NCBI RefSeq assembly: GCF_036812735.1
Contig: NZ_CP117523.1
Coordinates: 1,054,001 to 1,118,000, forward strand
Direction of reading: 5' to 3'
Length of the DNA: 64,000 nucleotides
DNA from: Terrisporobacter glycolicus ATCC 14880 = DSM 1288
GTDB lineage: Bacteria > Bacillota > Clostridia > Peptostreptococcales > Peptostreptococcaceae
Notes under the pieces: model-generated
What the model saw: the letters and a program-made list of their open reading frames with translations, nothing else
Database searches by the model: none
What the model was told of the DNA's origin: nothing
Shown: positions 7,698 through 15,888 of the stretch, piece after piece
How positions within the stretch are numbered: position 1 is the first letter of the stretch
Layout of the letters: the number at the start of each line of letters is the position of its first letter
Made by a program: the position numbers and the translations under genes

Positions 7698-8321
7698 TTA
7701 GCTAACTTTGCTAGAACAGCTACTACAACTGTTACATGATATATTACTTTTATCAGTATATTTTGCTTTTGATATTAATTGTGTCATAGTTCCCATTGGA
7801 CAATAAACACACCAAGATTTTGGTTTATACAATAACATTGTTATTATTCCAAGGATTGTTGATGTTAACATCATACTATAAAATCCAAAGGCGAATTGAG
7901 CTAACCAAGGAGTTACCATACTAGTATTAGTCCATGACCAAGGCACTTTAAATGTCCAAAGTAACTGAATAACTTCTTTTAAACCACTTGCTCCTTTAAA
8001 TACTAAATAAGTATTAAATAACATAATTACAAACATAGTCATAAAAAATGTTAAAAATCCATACCTAAACCACTTACTTTTTAAAAATTTAGGAATATCT
8101 TTATGCTTTGATAATTTTAACTTATTTCCCATTAAATCTAATAATTGACCCCTGCCACAGTAAATATTACAATAAGTTTTACCATAACCAGATAGAGATA
8201 TTATTAATGGTATTAAGAAACACAATAAACCTATCCAAGCAAATAATATATTAAAAAATCCTAAGGCTAAATATGTGAGATTTATTATCCACATATAATC
8301 AGTGAATTTCTTTTTATCCAT
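7698..8321 (-). CDS. Membrane 4Fe-4S protein of NapH/RnfA-like type
   Basis: This 207-residue integral membrane protein has about four hydrophobic helices. Cysteine motifs sit at the membrane boundary: Cys-Asn-Ile-Tyr-Cys-Gly-Arg-Gly-Gln, as in NapH-type 4Fe-4S proteins, a later Trp-Cys-Val-Tyr-Cys-Pro-Met-Gly, and a C-terminal Cys-x-x-Cys-x-x-Cys. It is likely to move electrons across or along the membrane together with the ferredoxin encoded just upstream. The start is ATG at 8321; a longer frame upstream merely runs through the ferredoxin gene in another register. GGAGG lies inside the end of the ferredoxin gene. The electron donor and acceptor are unknown. Confidence 0.75.
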   Translation of the reverse strand: MDKKKFTDYMWIINLTYLALGFFNILFAWIGLLCFLIPLIISLSGYGKTYCNIYCGRGQLLDLMGNKLKLSKHKDIPKFLKSKWFRYGFLTFFMTMFVIMLFNTYLVFKGASGLKEVIQLLWTFKVPWSWTNTSMVTPWLAQFAFGFYSMMLTSTILGIITMLLYKPKSWCVYCPMGTMTQLISKAKYTDKSNISCNSCSSCSSKVS

Positions 8322-8323
8322 AA

Positions 8324-8533
8324 TTATTCTTTTACCTCCATTTTTTCTATATTTATAACCGACGCAGGGCAGGACTTTGCACACTTTCCGCATCCTACAC
8401 ATTTATCTAAGTTTATCTCTGCAAATACACCTTGTTCTATGTGTATTAAATTAAAAGGACATACTTTTACACAACTACCGCAAGCTACACAGTAATCTTT
8501 ATCTATAATTGCTTTTCTTTTTATTTTTGCCAT
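8324..8533 (-). CDS. 2[4Fe-4S] ferredoxin
   Basis: This 69-residue ferredoxin has two complete cluster motifs: CVACGSCVKVCPF near residues 15-27 and CVGCGKCAKSCPA near 45-57. It has a good GGAGGAAA ribosome binding site ahead of ATG 8533. Its stop lies two bases before the start of the membrane Fe-S protein, so the two are a translationally coupled pair. The 28-bp palindrome at 8553-8580 sits immediately upstream of its ribosome binding site. Confidence 0.92.
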   Translation of the reverse strand: MAKIKRKAIIDKDYCVACGSCVKVCPFNLIHIEQGVFAEINLDKCVGCGKCAKSCPASVINIEKMEVKE

Positions 8534-8552
8534 TTAAATTTCCTCCTCAATA

Positions 8553-8580
8553 ATATAAAAATATTATAATATTTTTATAT
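8553..8580. promoter_or_regulatory. 28-bp perfect AT-only palindrome upstream of the ferredoxin gene
   Basis: The 14-nt half ATATAAAAATATTA (8553-8566) is exactly complementary to TAATATTTTTATAT (8567-8580). Its position in the 5' region of the leftward ferredoxin gene suggests an operator. Chance palindromy is raised by the AT content but is unlikely at this length. Confidence 0.5.
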
Positions 8581-8664
8581 ATGAAATACAGTGATAAAGT
8601 CACTTTGAAGAATTTATGTGGATTGTATACAGAAAAGAAAATTCAGAAGATTTTAAAAAATAGG

Positions 8665-8693
8665 TTGACATTAAATAAGAAGGTGCATATAAT
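8665..8693 (+). promoter_or_regulatory. Consensus promoter of the ilv T-box transcript
   Basis: TTGACA (8665-8670), exactly 17 bp, then TATAAT (8688-8693): a perfect sigma-A consensus located about 35 bp before the T-box leader. Confidence 0.9.
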
Positions 8694-8726
8694 TACTGAT
8701 ATAAATTGAAATTAATAAATTTAAAA

Positions 8727-9020
8727 GCTTTGACGGAGACAAAAATGCTTAGTTTAATTAATTACAGAGAGCCAATGTTGGTGAGAATTGGTGTTAATTC
8801 AAGTATATAATGATCACTCCCAGCTTTCATATTGAAAAGTTTTCTTAGTAAATATGAACGTATGCTAGCGTTACTTAGCTATAGTTAAGATTAGCTCTGA
8901 CTAGAACAAATGAGAGATAACCTGTATGTTTTTTAGGTTATAAATAAGGTGGTATCGCGGAATATAACTTTCGTCCTTATGAGCAAATAAATATTGCTTA
9001 TAATGGCGGAAGTTTTTTTA
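8727..9020 (+). ncRNA. T-box leader, isoleucine-specific
   Basis: This tRNA-sensing leader carries the diagnostic T-box sequence AAGGTGGTATCGCGG (8946-8960). A terminator hairpin follows (ACTTTCGTC near 8966 pairing with GGCGGAAGT, then TTTTTTT ending at 9020). Stem I has the usual AGAGAG and GGTG elements (about 8764-8793). The specifier position before ACTCC reads ATC (8813-8815), an isoleucine codon. Uncharged tRNA-Ile should therefore prevent termination and switch on the ACT-ilvC-ilvB genes. Start and exact helix borders are approximate. Confidence 0.92.
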
Positions 9021-9128
9021 TTTGCAAAAATATATAAAAACCTACTCGGTTTCTATGTGCAACATGAAAAGTTAAGAGCTAAGCAAATTTTTAATAAAAT
9101 TGTAAAGGTTTAATAGGAGGTAATTTAT

Positions 9129-9347
9129 ATGAAAAGAAATGTATATGCAAGTTTAAATCAAGGTATGGATTCATTTTTAAGAGTAGCTATGACTCTTAGA
9201 AGAAAAGAACTGGAAGTAGAGTCAATGAGTATGTCAGCTGAAAACTGTGGAATGCACTTAACAATAAATGACGAAACAACATCTGTAGAAGAGGTAATAA
9301 ATTATATGAGAAAACTACATGATGTATCGGATTTAAAAGTAATGTAG
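9129..9347 (+). CDS. Small ACT-domain protein, probable acetolactate synthase regulatory subunit
   Basis: This 72-residue protein consists of a single ACT-type fold (RVAMTLRRKELEVESMSMS...GMHLTINDE). It resembles the short IlvM/IlvN-type small subunits that bind branched-chain amino acids and adjust acetolactate synthase. It is the first gene after the isoleucine T-box and precedes ilvC and ilvB, which supports this role. Start ATG 9129 follows TAGGAGGT. At this length it lacks the C-terminal domain of full IlvN proteins, so the mode of regulation may be simpler. Confidence 0.75.
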   Translation: MKRNVYASLNQGMDSFLRVAMTLRRKELEVESMSMSAENCGMHLTINDETTSVEEVINYMRKLHDVSDLKVM

Positions 9348-9428
9348 TAATTAAACTGATATGAAGCAATATCTATAAAGATAAATTCATAATTATAAAT
9401 TTTAAATAAACATAGGGGGTAATTTGAA

Positions 9429-10418
9429 ATGAAAATGTTTTATGAACAAGATGTAAAAATGGATGCTTTAAAAGATAAAAAAGTAGCGGTACTTGGATAT
9501 GGGAGTCAAGGTCATGCACATGCACAAAATCTTAGAGATAGCGGTGTTGAAGTTGTTGTTGGATTACATGATACTAGTAAATCAAGAGAAAAAGCTAAAA
9601 ATGATGGGTTTGAAGTTGTAAGTGTAGCGGAGGCAACAAAAGACAGTGATGTAGTAATGTGTTTAATGCCAGATACAGCCCAAAAGAAAATATATGATGA
9701 ACATATAAAAGATAACTTAAGAGAAGGTCAAACGCTGGCTTTTGCCCATGGATTCAATATACATTATAACTTAATAAATCCACCAGAATTTGTGGATGTA
9801 GTAATGGTAGCACCAAAGGGTCCTGGTCACTTATTAAGATCTGTATATAAAGAAGGAAGCGGAGTTCCTTGCTTATTTGCAGTATACCAAGATGCAAGCG
9901 GAAATGCTAGAGAGACTGTTATTGCTTATGCAAAGGGCATAGGTGGAACTAGAGCTGGAGTTTTGGAAACTACTTTTAAAGAAGAAACTGAAACAGATTT
10001 ATTTGGAGAGCAAGCAGTACTTTGCGGTGGTTGTGAAGAGTTAATAAAAGCTGGATTTGAAACTTTAGTAAATGCAGGATACCAACCAGAAGTTGCTTAT
10101 TTTGAATGCTTACATGAAATGAAATTAATAGTTGATTTAATGTATGAGGGAGGACTTGAAAGAATGAATTACTCAGTTAGTGATACTGCAGAATGGGGAG
10201 GATATGTATCAGGACCAAGAGTAATAAATGATGCATCTAAAGAAGCTATGAAAGATGTACTTACGGATATACAAAATGGAAAATTTGCAAGAGAATGGAT
10301 ACAGGAAAATGAGGATGGATGTGAAGACTTCTTAAATAGAAGAACACAACAATATCATTCAGAAATATCGGAAACAGGTAGAACTTTAAGAAGTATGATG
10401 ACTTTCTTAAAAAAATAA
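9429..10418 (+). CDS. ilvC: Ketol-acid reductoisomerase
   Basis: IlvC (329 aa) converts 2-acetolactate or 2-aceto-2-hydroxybutyrate to the dihydroxy acids of valine, leucine and isoleucine synthesis, using NAD(P)H and Mg2+. The N-terminal nucleotide-binding [17 protein letters not shown] is at about residues 23-39. The knotted C-terminal catalytic domain keeps the Mg-binding acidic residues in the [12 protein letters not shown] and [17 protein letters not shown] segments. The length is that of class I enzymes. ATG 9429 lies eight bases after GGGGG. It is in an operon with ilvB under the isoleucine T-box. Confidence 0.97.
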   Translation: MKMFYEQDVKMDALKDKKVAVLGYGSQGHAHAQNLRDSGVEVVVGLHDTSKSREKAKNDGFEVVSVAEATKDSDVVMCLMPDTAQKKIYDEHIKDNLREGQTLAFAHGFNIHYNLINPPEFVDVVMVAPKGPGHLLRSVYKEGSGVPCLFAVYQDASGNARETVIAYAKGIGGTRAGVLETTFKEETETDLFGEQAVLCGGCEELIKAGFETLVNAGYQPEVAYFECLHEMKLIVDLMYEGGLERMNYSVSDTAEWGGYVSGPRVINDASKEAMKDVLTDIQNGKFAREWIQENEDGCEDFLNRRTQQYHSEISETGRTLRSMMTFLKK

Positions 10419-10446
10419 GATTAATATATAAAAGGAGGTAAATTAG

Positions 10447-12126
10447 GTGGATGGGTCAAGAATAATATTAGAATGTCTTATAAAGGAAGGGGTAGATACT
10501 ATATTTGGTTACCCTGGAGGAGCAGTAATACCTCTTTATGATGCACTATATGACTATACAGATAAACTACATCATGTGAGAACTTCTCATGAACAAGGAG
10601 CAGTTCATGCTGCTGATGGATATGCAAGAAGTTGTAACAAAGTAGGCGTATGTTTTTTAACTTCAGGTCCAGGTGCAACAAATGCGATTACAGGGATAGC
10701 AACAGCTTATATGGATTCTTCTCCATTAGTATGCTTTAGTGGTCAAGTACCGACACCTTTACTAGGAAAAGATTCTTTTCAAGAAATAGATATAACTGGT
10801 GTCACTTTATCAGTAACAAAGCATAACTTCTTAATAAGAAGAGCAAAAGACTTGCCAAAAACTATAAAAAAAGCATTTGAAATTGCTAATAGTGGAAGAA
10901 AAGGTCCTGTCTTAATAGATATACCAAAGGATTTAATGTTGACAGAAGTTGATTTTAATATGGATAATTATCTTCCATCTAATTTAGAAAATTCTTTAAA
11001 AAGTGAATATGAGTTAAAAGAAGAGTATAAAAATAAAAAGAAAGTGGATTTAGCTTGTGATTTAATAAGAGAAAGCAAAAGACCTATAATATATGCTGGA
11101 GGAGGTGTAAAATATGCTAATGAGGAAAAATTACTAGTGGATTTTGCAAAGAAAATTGATACTCCTGTATTAAATACAATAATGGGCCTTGGCGATATAG
11201 ATAGAAGAGATGATTTATCCTTAGGTTTGTTAGGGATGCATGGAAGTAAAGAGGGAAATTTGGCCATATCTAACTCAGATTTAATAATAGCCATAGGAGC
11301 TAGATTTAGTGATAGAGTAATAGGTAAAAGTTCTGAATTTGCAAAGAATGCAAAGGTAATTCACATGGATATAGATCCTTCTGAAATAAATAAAAATATA
11401 AAATCAGAAGTTGATTTAGTAGGAGACTTATCTTCATTACTTAAAGAATTATATAATAAAGTTGATAAAAAGAATAATCCTAGTTGGAAAAAAGAAATAA
11501 AAACTTACGAAGACAAAGAAAATATAATGAATGAAGAGGAATTTCATCCACAAAACATATTATCTTTAGTAAATAAAAAAATGGGGGATGATACAGTGGT
11601 AGTTACAGATGTGGGTCAACATCAAATGTGGACTGCGAAGTATTGGAACTTTCGTCTTGGAAAAAGCTTTATAACATCAGCAGGCCTTGGGACTATGGGA
11701 TTTGGATTAGGTGCAGCTATAGGGGCGAAACTTGGTGCACTAAATAAAAATGTGGTTTTAGTTACAGGAGACGGAAGTTTTAGAATGAATTGTAATGAAA
11801 TGGCCACAGTTTCTACTTATAAAATACCTATATTAATATTACTTTTTAATAACTCTACTTTAGGCATGGTTAGACAATGGCAAAAACTTTTTTCTAAGAA
11901 ACGATATTCCCAAACTGATGTGGACCAAAATGTAGACTATGTAATGTTGGCAAAGGCCTATGGAATAGATGGTTATAAAGCAACAACTTTGGAAGAGCTA
12001 AAGAATGTTTTAAGTGAGATTAATACAGATAAACCAGTATTTTTAGAATGTGAAATAAATACAGATTACGATGTTTATCCAATAGTACCTCCCAATGAAA
12101 CCTTATTAAATTTAATATGCAATTAA
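10447..12126 (+). CDS. ilvB: Acetolactate synthase, large catalytic subunit
   Basis: ThDP-dependent acetolactate synthase (559 aa), the first committed step of branched-chain amino acid synthesis. The ThDP activating glutamate lies in SHEQGAVHAADGYAR (about residues 48-62). The FAD/nucleotide-binding middle domain contains GLLGMHG and DIDPSEINKN. The C-terminal ThDP motif runs from GDGSF to NNSTLGMVRQWQ (about residues 441-480). The start is a GTG at 10447, seven bases after AAAGGAGGT; the neighbouring ATG is out of frame. It is the last gene of the T-box operon. No ilvD or ilvE is found nearby. Confidence 0.95.
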   Translation: MDGSRIILECLIKEGVDTIFGYPGGAVIPLYDALYDYTDKLHHVRTSHEQGAVHAADGYARSCNKVGVCFLTSGPGATNAITGIATAYMDSSPLVCFSGQVPTPLLGKDSFQEIDITGVTLSVTKHNFLIRRAKDLPKTIKKAFEIANSGRKGPVLIDIPKDLMLTEVDFNMDNYLPSNLENSLKSEYELKEEYKNKKKVDLACDLIRESKRPIIYAGGGVKYANEEKLLVDFAKKIDTPVLNTIMGLGDIDRRDDLSLGLLGMHGSKEGNLAISNSDLIIAIGARFSDRVIGKSSEFAKNAKVIHMDIDPSEINKNIKSEVDLVGDLSSLLKELYNKVDKKNNPSWKKEIKTYEDKENIMNEEEFHPQNILSLVNKKMGDDTVVVTDVGQHQMWTAKYWNFRLGKSFITSAGLGTMGFGLGAAIGAKLGALNKNVVLVTGDGSFRMNCNEMATVSTYKIPILILLFNNSTLGMVRQWQKLFSKKRYSQTDVDQNVDYVMLAKAYGIDGYKATTLEELKNVLSEINTDKPVFLECEINTDYDVYPIVPPNETLLNLICN

Positions 12127-12168
12127 AATAAGAAGGTGAGTTTATAGTAAGCTCATCTTCTTATTTTT
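12127..12168 (+). terminator. Terminator of the ilv operon
   Basis: AATAAGAAG pairs with CTTCTTATT, and the inner TGAG/CTCA arms extend the stem; TTTTT follows. Confidence 0.88.
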
Positions 12169-12261
12169 GACAAATTAGTTACAATATTGAAAAAATTATG
12201 GAATTTATATTTGTAAATATGGTATGTTAAAATTAAATATTTTCAATGAGGGGGAAATTTA

Positions 12262-13464
12262 ATGAATAAAAAATTATTATCTTTACTACTATCGTTTATG
12301 ATGATAGTAGGTATAACAGCATCGTCTTTCGCAGATGGAGTATCAAATGTAATACCGAGGAGTGCAAGTATAGAAGATATTTTGGGTGATATCTTACTTG
12401 ACGAGAATGCTGAGGTAGAAAGTAAAAGAAGTACTATAAAACTAGATGCTGAAAAAAAATATAAAGTTAATGCAGACTTATCTTTAATAATGTACAAATT
12501 TAAACTAGCTAGTGACAAGAGTATAAATCTTAGCTATAAATCAACTTCAAAATTATTTGAAGTAACAATGGTTGGTAGTGATGAAGAATCAATTATTTGG
12601 TCAGATACAATGGTAAATGAATCTAAAGAAGTATCAAATAATGTAAACTTAAAATTAAAAAAAGGTGAATATGCAATATTAGTAACTGCGACTAAGGGTA
12701 ATTATACAATAAGCCCTAAGACAACAAAAACTTTAAAAAATATGTCACCTTTTACTGTAAAAAAAGTACTTCCAGGTACTACTTCTTTATCAGGAACAGG
12801 TGTAGCAGGTGCAAAAGTAAGTGTTATGACAGATAGTTACAAAACATATACAACAACTGTAAAATCAGATAATACATATAAATTAACTATTCCTAAGCAA
12901 GAAGAATATTCTACATTAATAGTTAAGATAGAAAAATCAGGTTATGGATCTAAGTTAGCTTTAGTTGAAGCAGAATATGCTAAGTTTTCTACATTTACAG
13001 TTAATCAACTAAAATCAACTTCAACAAAAATATCTGGTAAAGGAAAAAGCGGTGCAACGGTAAGAGCTTATGTAGATGGAAAGAAAATAGGAGAAACAAT
13101 AGTAAAATCAGATGGTACATACTCAATGAAGATAAAAAAACAATCTTCTGGTAGAAAGATTTTAGTTAAAATGTATAAAACTGGTTATACTACAAAATCT
13201 AAAACTATAACAGTTAAAAAGGTTTTCAGTAAAGGGCTTACTGTTAACTCAGTAAAATCAACACAAAAAACTATAACTGGTAAAGGTTCAAAGGGTGCAA
13301 CAGTAAAAGCTTATGTTAATAATAAACAAATAGGAAAAGCTACTGTTAAATCAAATGGAACTTATTCAATGAAGATAAAAAAACAATCAAAGGGAAAATC
13401 AATAACAGTTAAAATGTCTAAAAGTGGATATGCAATATCTTCAAAAAGTATAAAAATTAAATAA
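12262..13464 (+). CDS. Secreted protein with bacterial Ig-like repeats
   Basis: This 400-residue exported protein has a classical signal peptide (residues 1 to about 25: MNKK, a hydrophobic core, then Ser-Ser-Phe-Ala). The region to about residue 160 has no recognised domain and resembles a secreted beta-sandwich. Three Ig-like repeats of about 75-85 residues follow to the C-terminus. They are built around Gly-x-Gly-x-x-Gly-Ala-x-Val-x-x-x-Val and a Thr-Val-Lys-Ser-(Asp/Asn)-(Gly/Asn)-Thr-Tyr motif, like the Big_6-type bacterial Ig domain. The last two repeats share long identical DNA stretches (near 13120-13146 and 13364-13389), so they arose by recent duplication. The protein is very lysine-rich. 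No sortase or cell-wall-binding motif is evident, so surface retention is uncertain. Confidence 0.8.
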   Translation: MNKKLLSLLLSFMMIVGITASSFADGVSNVIPRSASIEDILGDILLDENAEVESKRSTIKLDAEKKYKVNADLSLIMYKFKLASDKSINLSYKSTSKLFEVTMVGSDEESIIWSDTMVNESKEVSNNVNLKLKKGEYAILVTATKGNYTISPKTTKTLKNMSPFTVKKVLPGTTSLSGTGVAGAKVSVMTDSYKTYTTTVKSDNTYKLTIPKQEEYSTLIVKIEKSGYGSKLALVEAEYAKFSTFTVNQLKSTSTKISGKGKSGATVRAYVDGKKIGETIVKSDGTYSMKIKKQSSGRKILVKMYKTGYTTKSKTITVKKVFSKGLTVNSVKSTQKTITGKGSKGATVKAYVNNKQIGKATVKSNGTYSMKIKKQSKGKSITVKMSKSGYAISSKSIKIK

Positions 13465-13543
13465 TATAATGCTTTTTTTGTCTTTTAAATTATTGTAATA
13501 TATAAATAGACTAGATTATAAAAATAAAGTGGGAGACAAAAAA

Positions 13544-13777
13544 GTGGAAGAGATATTAATTAATATGGGGAGCGCTGAAACTGTTCAAAATATTATAAAT
13601 AATGTGGATAGTGGAGTCTATAATATAGTAGATGAAGAAGAAAGAGAAGTATCTATATTAGTAGAGAAGAATAACAAACTGGAAACTCGAACAATGAAAG
13701 GTGAAGGTTGGATTTTATCCATGGAATATGATAAAAATGGACCAATAATTACAGAGTCCTTAATAAAAATCAAATAA
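13544..13777 (+). CDS. Small acidic protein of unknown function
   Basis: This 77-residue, mostly acidic protein matches no family I recognise. A GTG at 13544 is preferred over the in-frame GTG at 13529, because the intervening GGGAG is a ribosome binding site at normal distance. It contains a beta-rich central part (ISILV/LETRTMKGEGWILS-like). A strong hairpin terminator follows. Codon use matches its neighbours. Likely cytosolic, as there is no signal peptide or membrane helix. Confidence 0.6.
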   Translation: MEEILINMGSAETVQNIINNVDSGVYNIVDEEEREVSILVEKNNKLETRTMKGEGWILSMEYDKNGPIITESLIKIK

Positions 13778-13805
13778 AAACTTTATAGTGCAATAAGTAT
13801 TTTAA

Positions 13806-13836
13806 AAGTGTGTTGTTTTAACAACATGCTTTTTTT
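13806..13836 (+). terminator. Terminator containing the dyad TGTTGTT-TT-AACAACA
   Basis: GTGTGTTGTT pairs with AACAACATGC (about 13808-13829), followed by a T-run. Its core (13811-13826) nearly repeats a palindrome at 14595-14610 after the next gene, so it may also act as a protein-binding site. Confidence 0.75.
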
Positions 13837-13865
13837 GTATAAAAGTTCATGTTTCAAATCATACG

Positions 13866-13890
13866 TTTTTGTATACAAAAATGCTATAAT
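13866..13890 (+). promoter_or_regulatory. Extended -10 promoter with a 16-bp palindromic operator
   Basis: TTTTTGTATACAAAAA (13866-13881) is a perfect palindrome that abuts an extended -10 box, TGCTATAAT, with the hexamer at 13885-13890. There is no good -35 hexamer, so the palindrome fills that position. This suggests regulation, probably by the Crp/Fnr-type product encoded just downstream. Confidence 0.6.
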
Positions 13891-13916
13891 TACTTAAGAG
13901 AGATGAGGTGGTTACT

Positions 13917-14594
13917 ATGATGGATTTTAATGAAGATAGAGTTACTGAAATATGTTCAAATTCTATAATATTTAAAAATTTAGAAAAAGATGCTATTAAA
14001 AAGTTCTTATCTTCTTTAATATATAAAGTTGTATTTATTAAAAAAGGAGAAATGATTATTAAAGAAGATGATCATATTGACTATTTGGGAGTAATACTGG
14101 AAGGTGAAGTTAATGTATGTAAATATTGTCCTGATGGTAGTGAAAGTTTATTAGCTAAATTGCAAACTCATGAAGTCTTTGCTCTGGATATATTATGTAC
14201 GCCGTCTCAAAATAGCTTTTACAATGTTTATACAACAAAACCATCTTTTATCTTGAAAATTGATAAAAAAATATTGGACAAGGCAATGATTTTGTCAGAA
14301 AAAGATACTTGTAATATTTACAAAAATATTATTACTTGTTTAGCAAATACTTGTGCAAAAAAATGCCATAAAATAGAACTAGTATCTCAACGAAGTATAA
14401 GAGATAAGATTATGACTTATTTATTAATTCAAAACAAGAATAAGAACTCTAATAAGTTTAAAATTTCTTTTGATAGAGACCAATTAGCTAACTACTTATG
14501 TGTAAATAGAAGTGTTTTATCCCATGAACTATCTCTGATGCAACAAGAGGGAATAATAAAATTTAGAAAGAATGAATTTGAAATTCTTAAATAG
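13917..14594 (+). CDS. Crp/Fnr-family transcriptional regulator
   Basis: This 225-residue regulator has an N-terminal cyclic-nucleotide-binding-type beta barrel (about 25-120, with KKGEMIIKEDDHIDYLGVILEGEVNV). A long dimer helix follows, then a C-terminal Crp-type winged helix (about 160-225, with RDQLANYLCVNRSVLSHELSLMQQEGII). The cAMP-contacting Arg/Ser pair is not recognisable, so a different ligand or redox signal is likely. There are several cysteines, including Cys-x-x-x-Cys-x-x-Cys-like spacing near the dimer helix. The ATG at 13917 (or the next codon, 13920) suits GAGGTGG; a GTG at 13908 lies inside the ribosome binding site. Palindromes before and after the gene suggest autoregulation. 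Confidence 0.85.
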   Translation: MMDFNEDRVTEICSNSIIFKNLEKDAIKKFLSSLIYKVVFIKKGEMIIKEDDHIDYLGVILEGEVNVCKYCPDGSESLLAKLQTHEVFALDILCTPSQNSFYNVYTTKPSFILKIDKKILDKAMILSEKDTCNIYKNIITCLANTCAKKCHKIELVSQRSIRDKIMTYLLIQNKNKNSNKFKISFDRDQLANYLCVNRSVLSHELSLMQQEGIIKFRKNEFEILK

Positions 14595-14610
14595 TGTTGT
14601 TTAAACAACA
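14595..14610. promoter_or_regulatory. 16-bp perfect palindrome at the end of the Crp/Fnr gene
   Basis: TGTTGTTTAAACAACA starts at the base after the stop codon. It has no T-run and so is not a usual terminator. It matches the dyad at 13811-13826 in all but one base. The remaining bases to 14750 are AT-rich with two weaker hairpins (14644-14666 and 14708-14732) and no open frame. Confidence 0.5.
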
Positions 14611-14749
14611 TACATAAAGTTGCAGGTAGGATATACTATAGCTATAAATACTTAATTAGTATTTATCTTGGTATAAAGGATTAAAATATTACTTGGACTT
14701 GGACTACAATATGTTTACTCGAAAAACATATTAAAAAGCCGTATTATTA

Positions 14750-14810
14750 AAATCAAAATAACCTTAGATAGCATACTTGGCAGCTATCTAAGTCTATTTT
14801 GATTTTTTTT
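14750..14810. terminator. Bidirectional terminator downstream of degV
   Basis: AAATCAAAATA pairs with TATTTTGATTT around an inner CTTAGATAGC/GCTATCTAAG stem. T-runs occur on both strands. Confidence 0.8.
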
Positions 14811-14820
14811 CTTTAAATTA

Positions 14821-15651
14821 CTATATACAAGATATTCCCATGACTCCTGGGCCAGAATGAGAACAAATGATACATCCTATATTAACGAAATAAATATTTT
14901 TAATCTCAGCTTCCTTTTCTAAAGATTCTTTCATGATTGCTAAATCGTCTTCATTGTCTCCGCAACCTAAAATAATTGTATTATCTTTTAAATCTTTGCC
15001 AAATCTATTTACTATGGTTTTTGCTAAAGTTGAGTAAATTTGTTTTTTACCTCTAACTTGAGATTTTTGAGATACTAAGCCATCTTTAACTTCTAAAATA
15101 GGTTTAATTGACAATAAATTTCCAAGTGCAGCCTTAGTAGAAGAAATTCTGCCACCCATTTTTAAATATTCTAAAGTATCTACAGAGAAGGCTACTTCAA
15201 CATTATTTTTATATTTTTCTAAAGTTGAAAGAATGTCATTAACCGAATAACCATTCTCAACCATTTCACATGCTTTTATTACAAATAAAGCGCTACCTAT
15301 AGATAAATTTTCTGTATCAAAAATAAAAACATTGTCATGTCCATCGTTTTTTGCTAACATGGCACTTTGATAAGTTCCAGAAGCTATTGAAGATCCAGAG
15401 ATATAAATTATTTGTGTGTTTTCATCATATTTTTCAAATACAGATTTAAATTGTACATAAGTAGCCTGAGAAGTTTTTGGCATACTATCACTTTCTCTTA
15501 GCATTTTATAAAAATCTTTTGTAGTCAAATTCTCTCCAGCTAAATATTCCTTGTTATTAAATATCACTGTTAAAGGCACTATATCAACATTATATTTTTT
15601 AAGTATTTCTTGTGGTAAATCAGAAATACTATCACATACTATTTTTATCAT
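14821..15651 (-). CDS. DegV family fatty-acid-binding protein
   Basis: This 276-residue DegV protein begins with the family motif IKIVCDSISDLP and continues through the TSQ motif (KTSQATYVQF, about 59-68). The fatty-acid-pocket serine segment (YISGSSIASGTYQSA) is present, and the C-terminal Ser-His-Ser-Gly-Pro-Gly closes the fold. DegV/FakB proteins bind single fatty acids, and in FakAB systems present them to the kinase FakA for phosphorylation. No fakA lies in the window, so this member may serve a kinase encoded elsewhere. ATG 15651 follows GGAGG on the minus strand. Monocistronic. Confidence 0.9.
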   Translation of the reverse strand: MIKIVCDSISDLPQEILKKYNVDIVPLTVIFNNKEYLAGENLTTKDFYKMLRESDSMPKTSQATYVQFKSVFEKYDENTQIIYISGSSIASGTYQSAMLAKNDGHDNVFIFDTENLSIGSALFVIKACEMVENGYSVNDILSTLEKYKNNVEVAFSVDTLEYLKMGGRISSTKAALGNLLSIKPILEVKDGLVSQKSQVRGKKQIYSTLAKTIVNRFGKDLKDNTIILGCGDNEDDLAIMKESLEKEAEIKNIYFVNIGCIICSHSGPGVMGISCI

Positions 15652-15888
15652 TTCTTAATCCTCCAATTATTACGTATTATAAAATATACTATCATCATGG
15701 AAAAGTGTTGTAAAGCCAAATTTTTGACATTCAAAATAAATTATGGTAACTTAGTTTAAATGATTTAAATTAGTAATGAGATTTCTGTATAAGAAGGAAT
15801 TATGAAGTTAAAAATCGTACTATAATTAGTGTGTATAAAATGTATATTTTTAAACAGAAATGACTTGAAAAGAAGTAGGAGGAATAAT

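Noticed and set aside
8322-8402. Extended N-terminus of the membrane Fe-S protein
   Set aside because: It overlaps the ferredoxin gene in another register, and the ribosome binding site supports ATG 8321.
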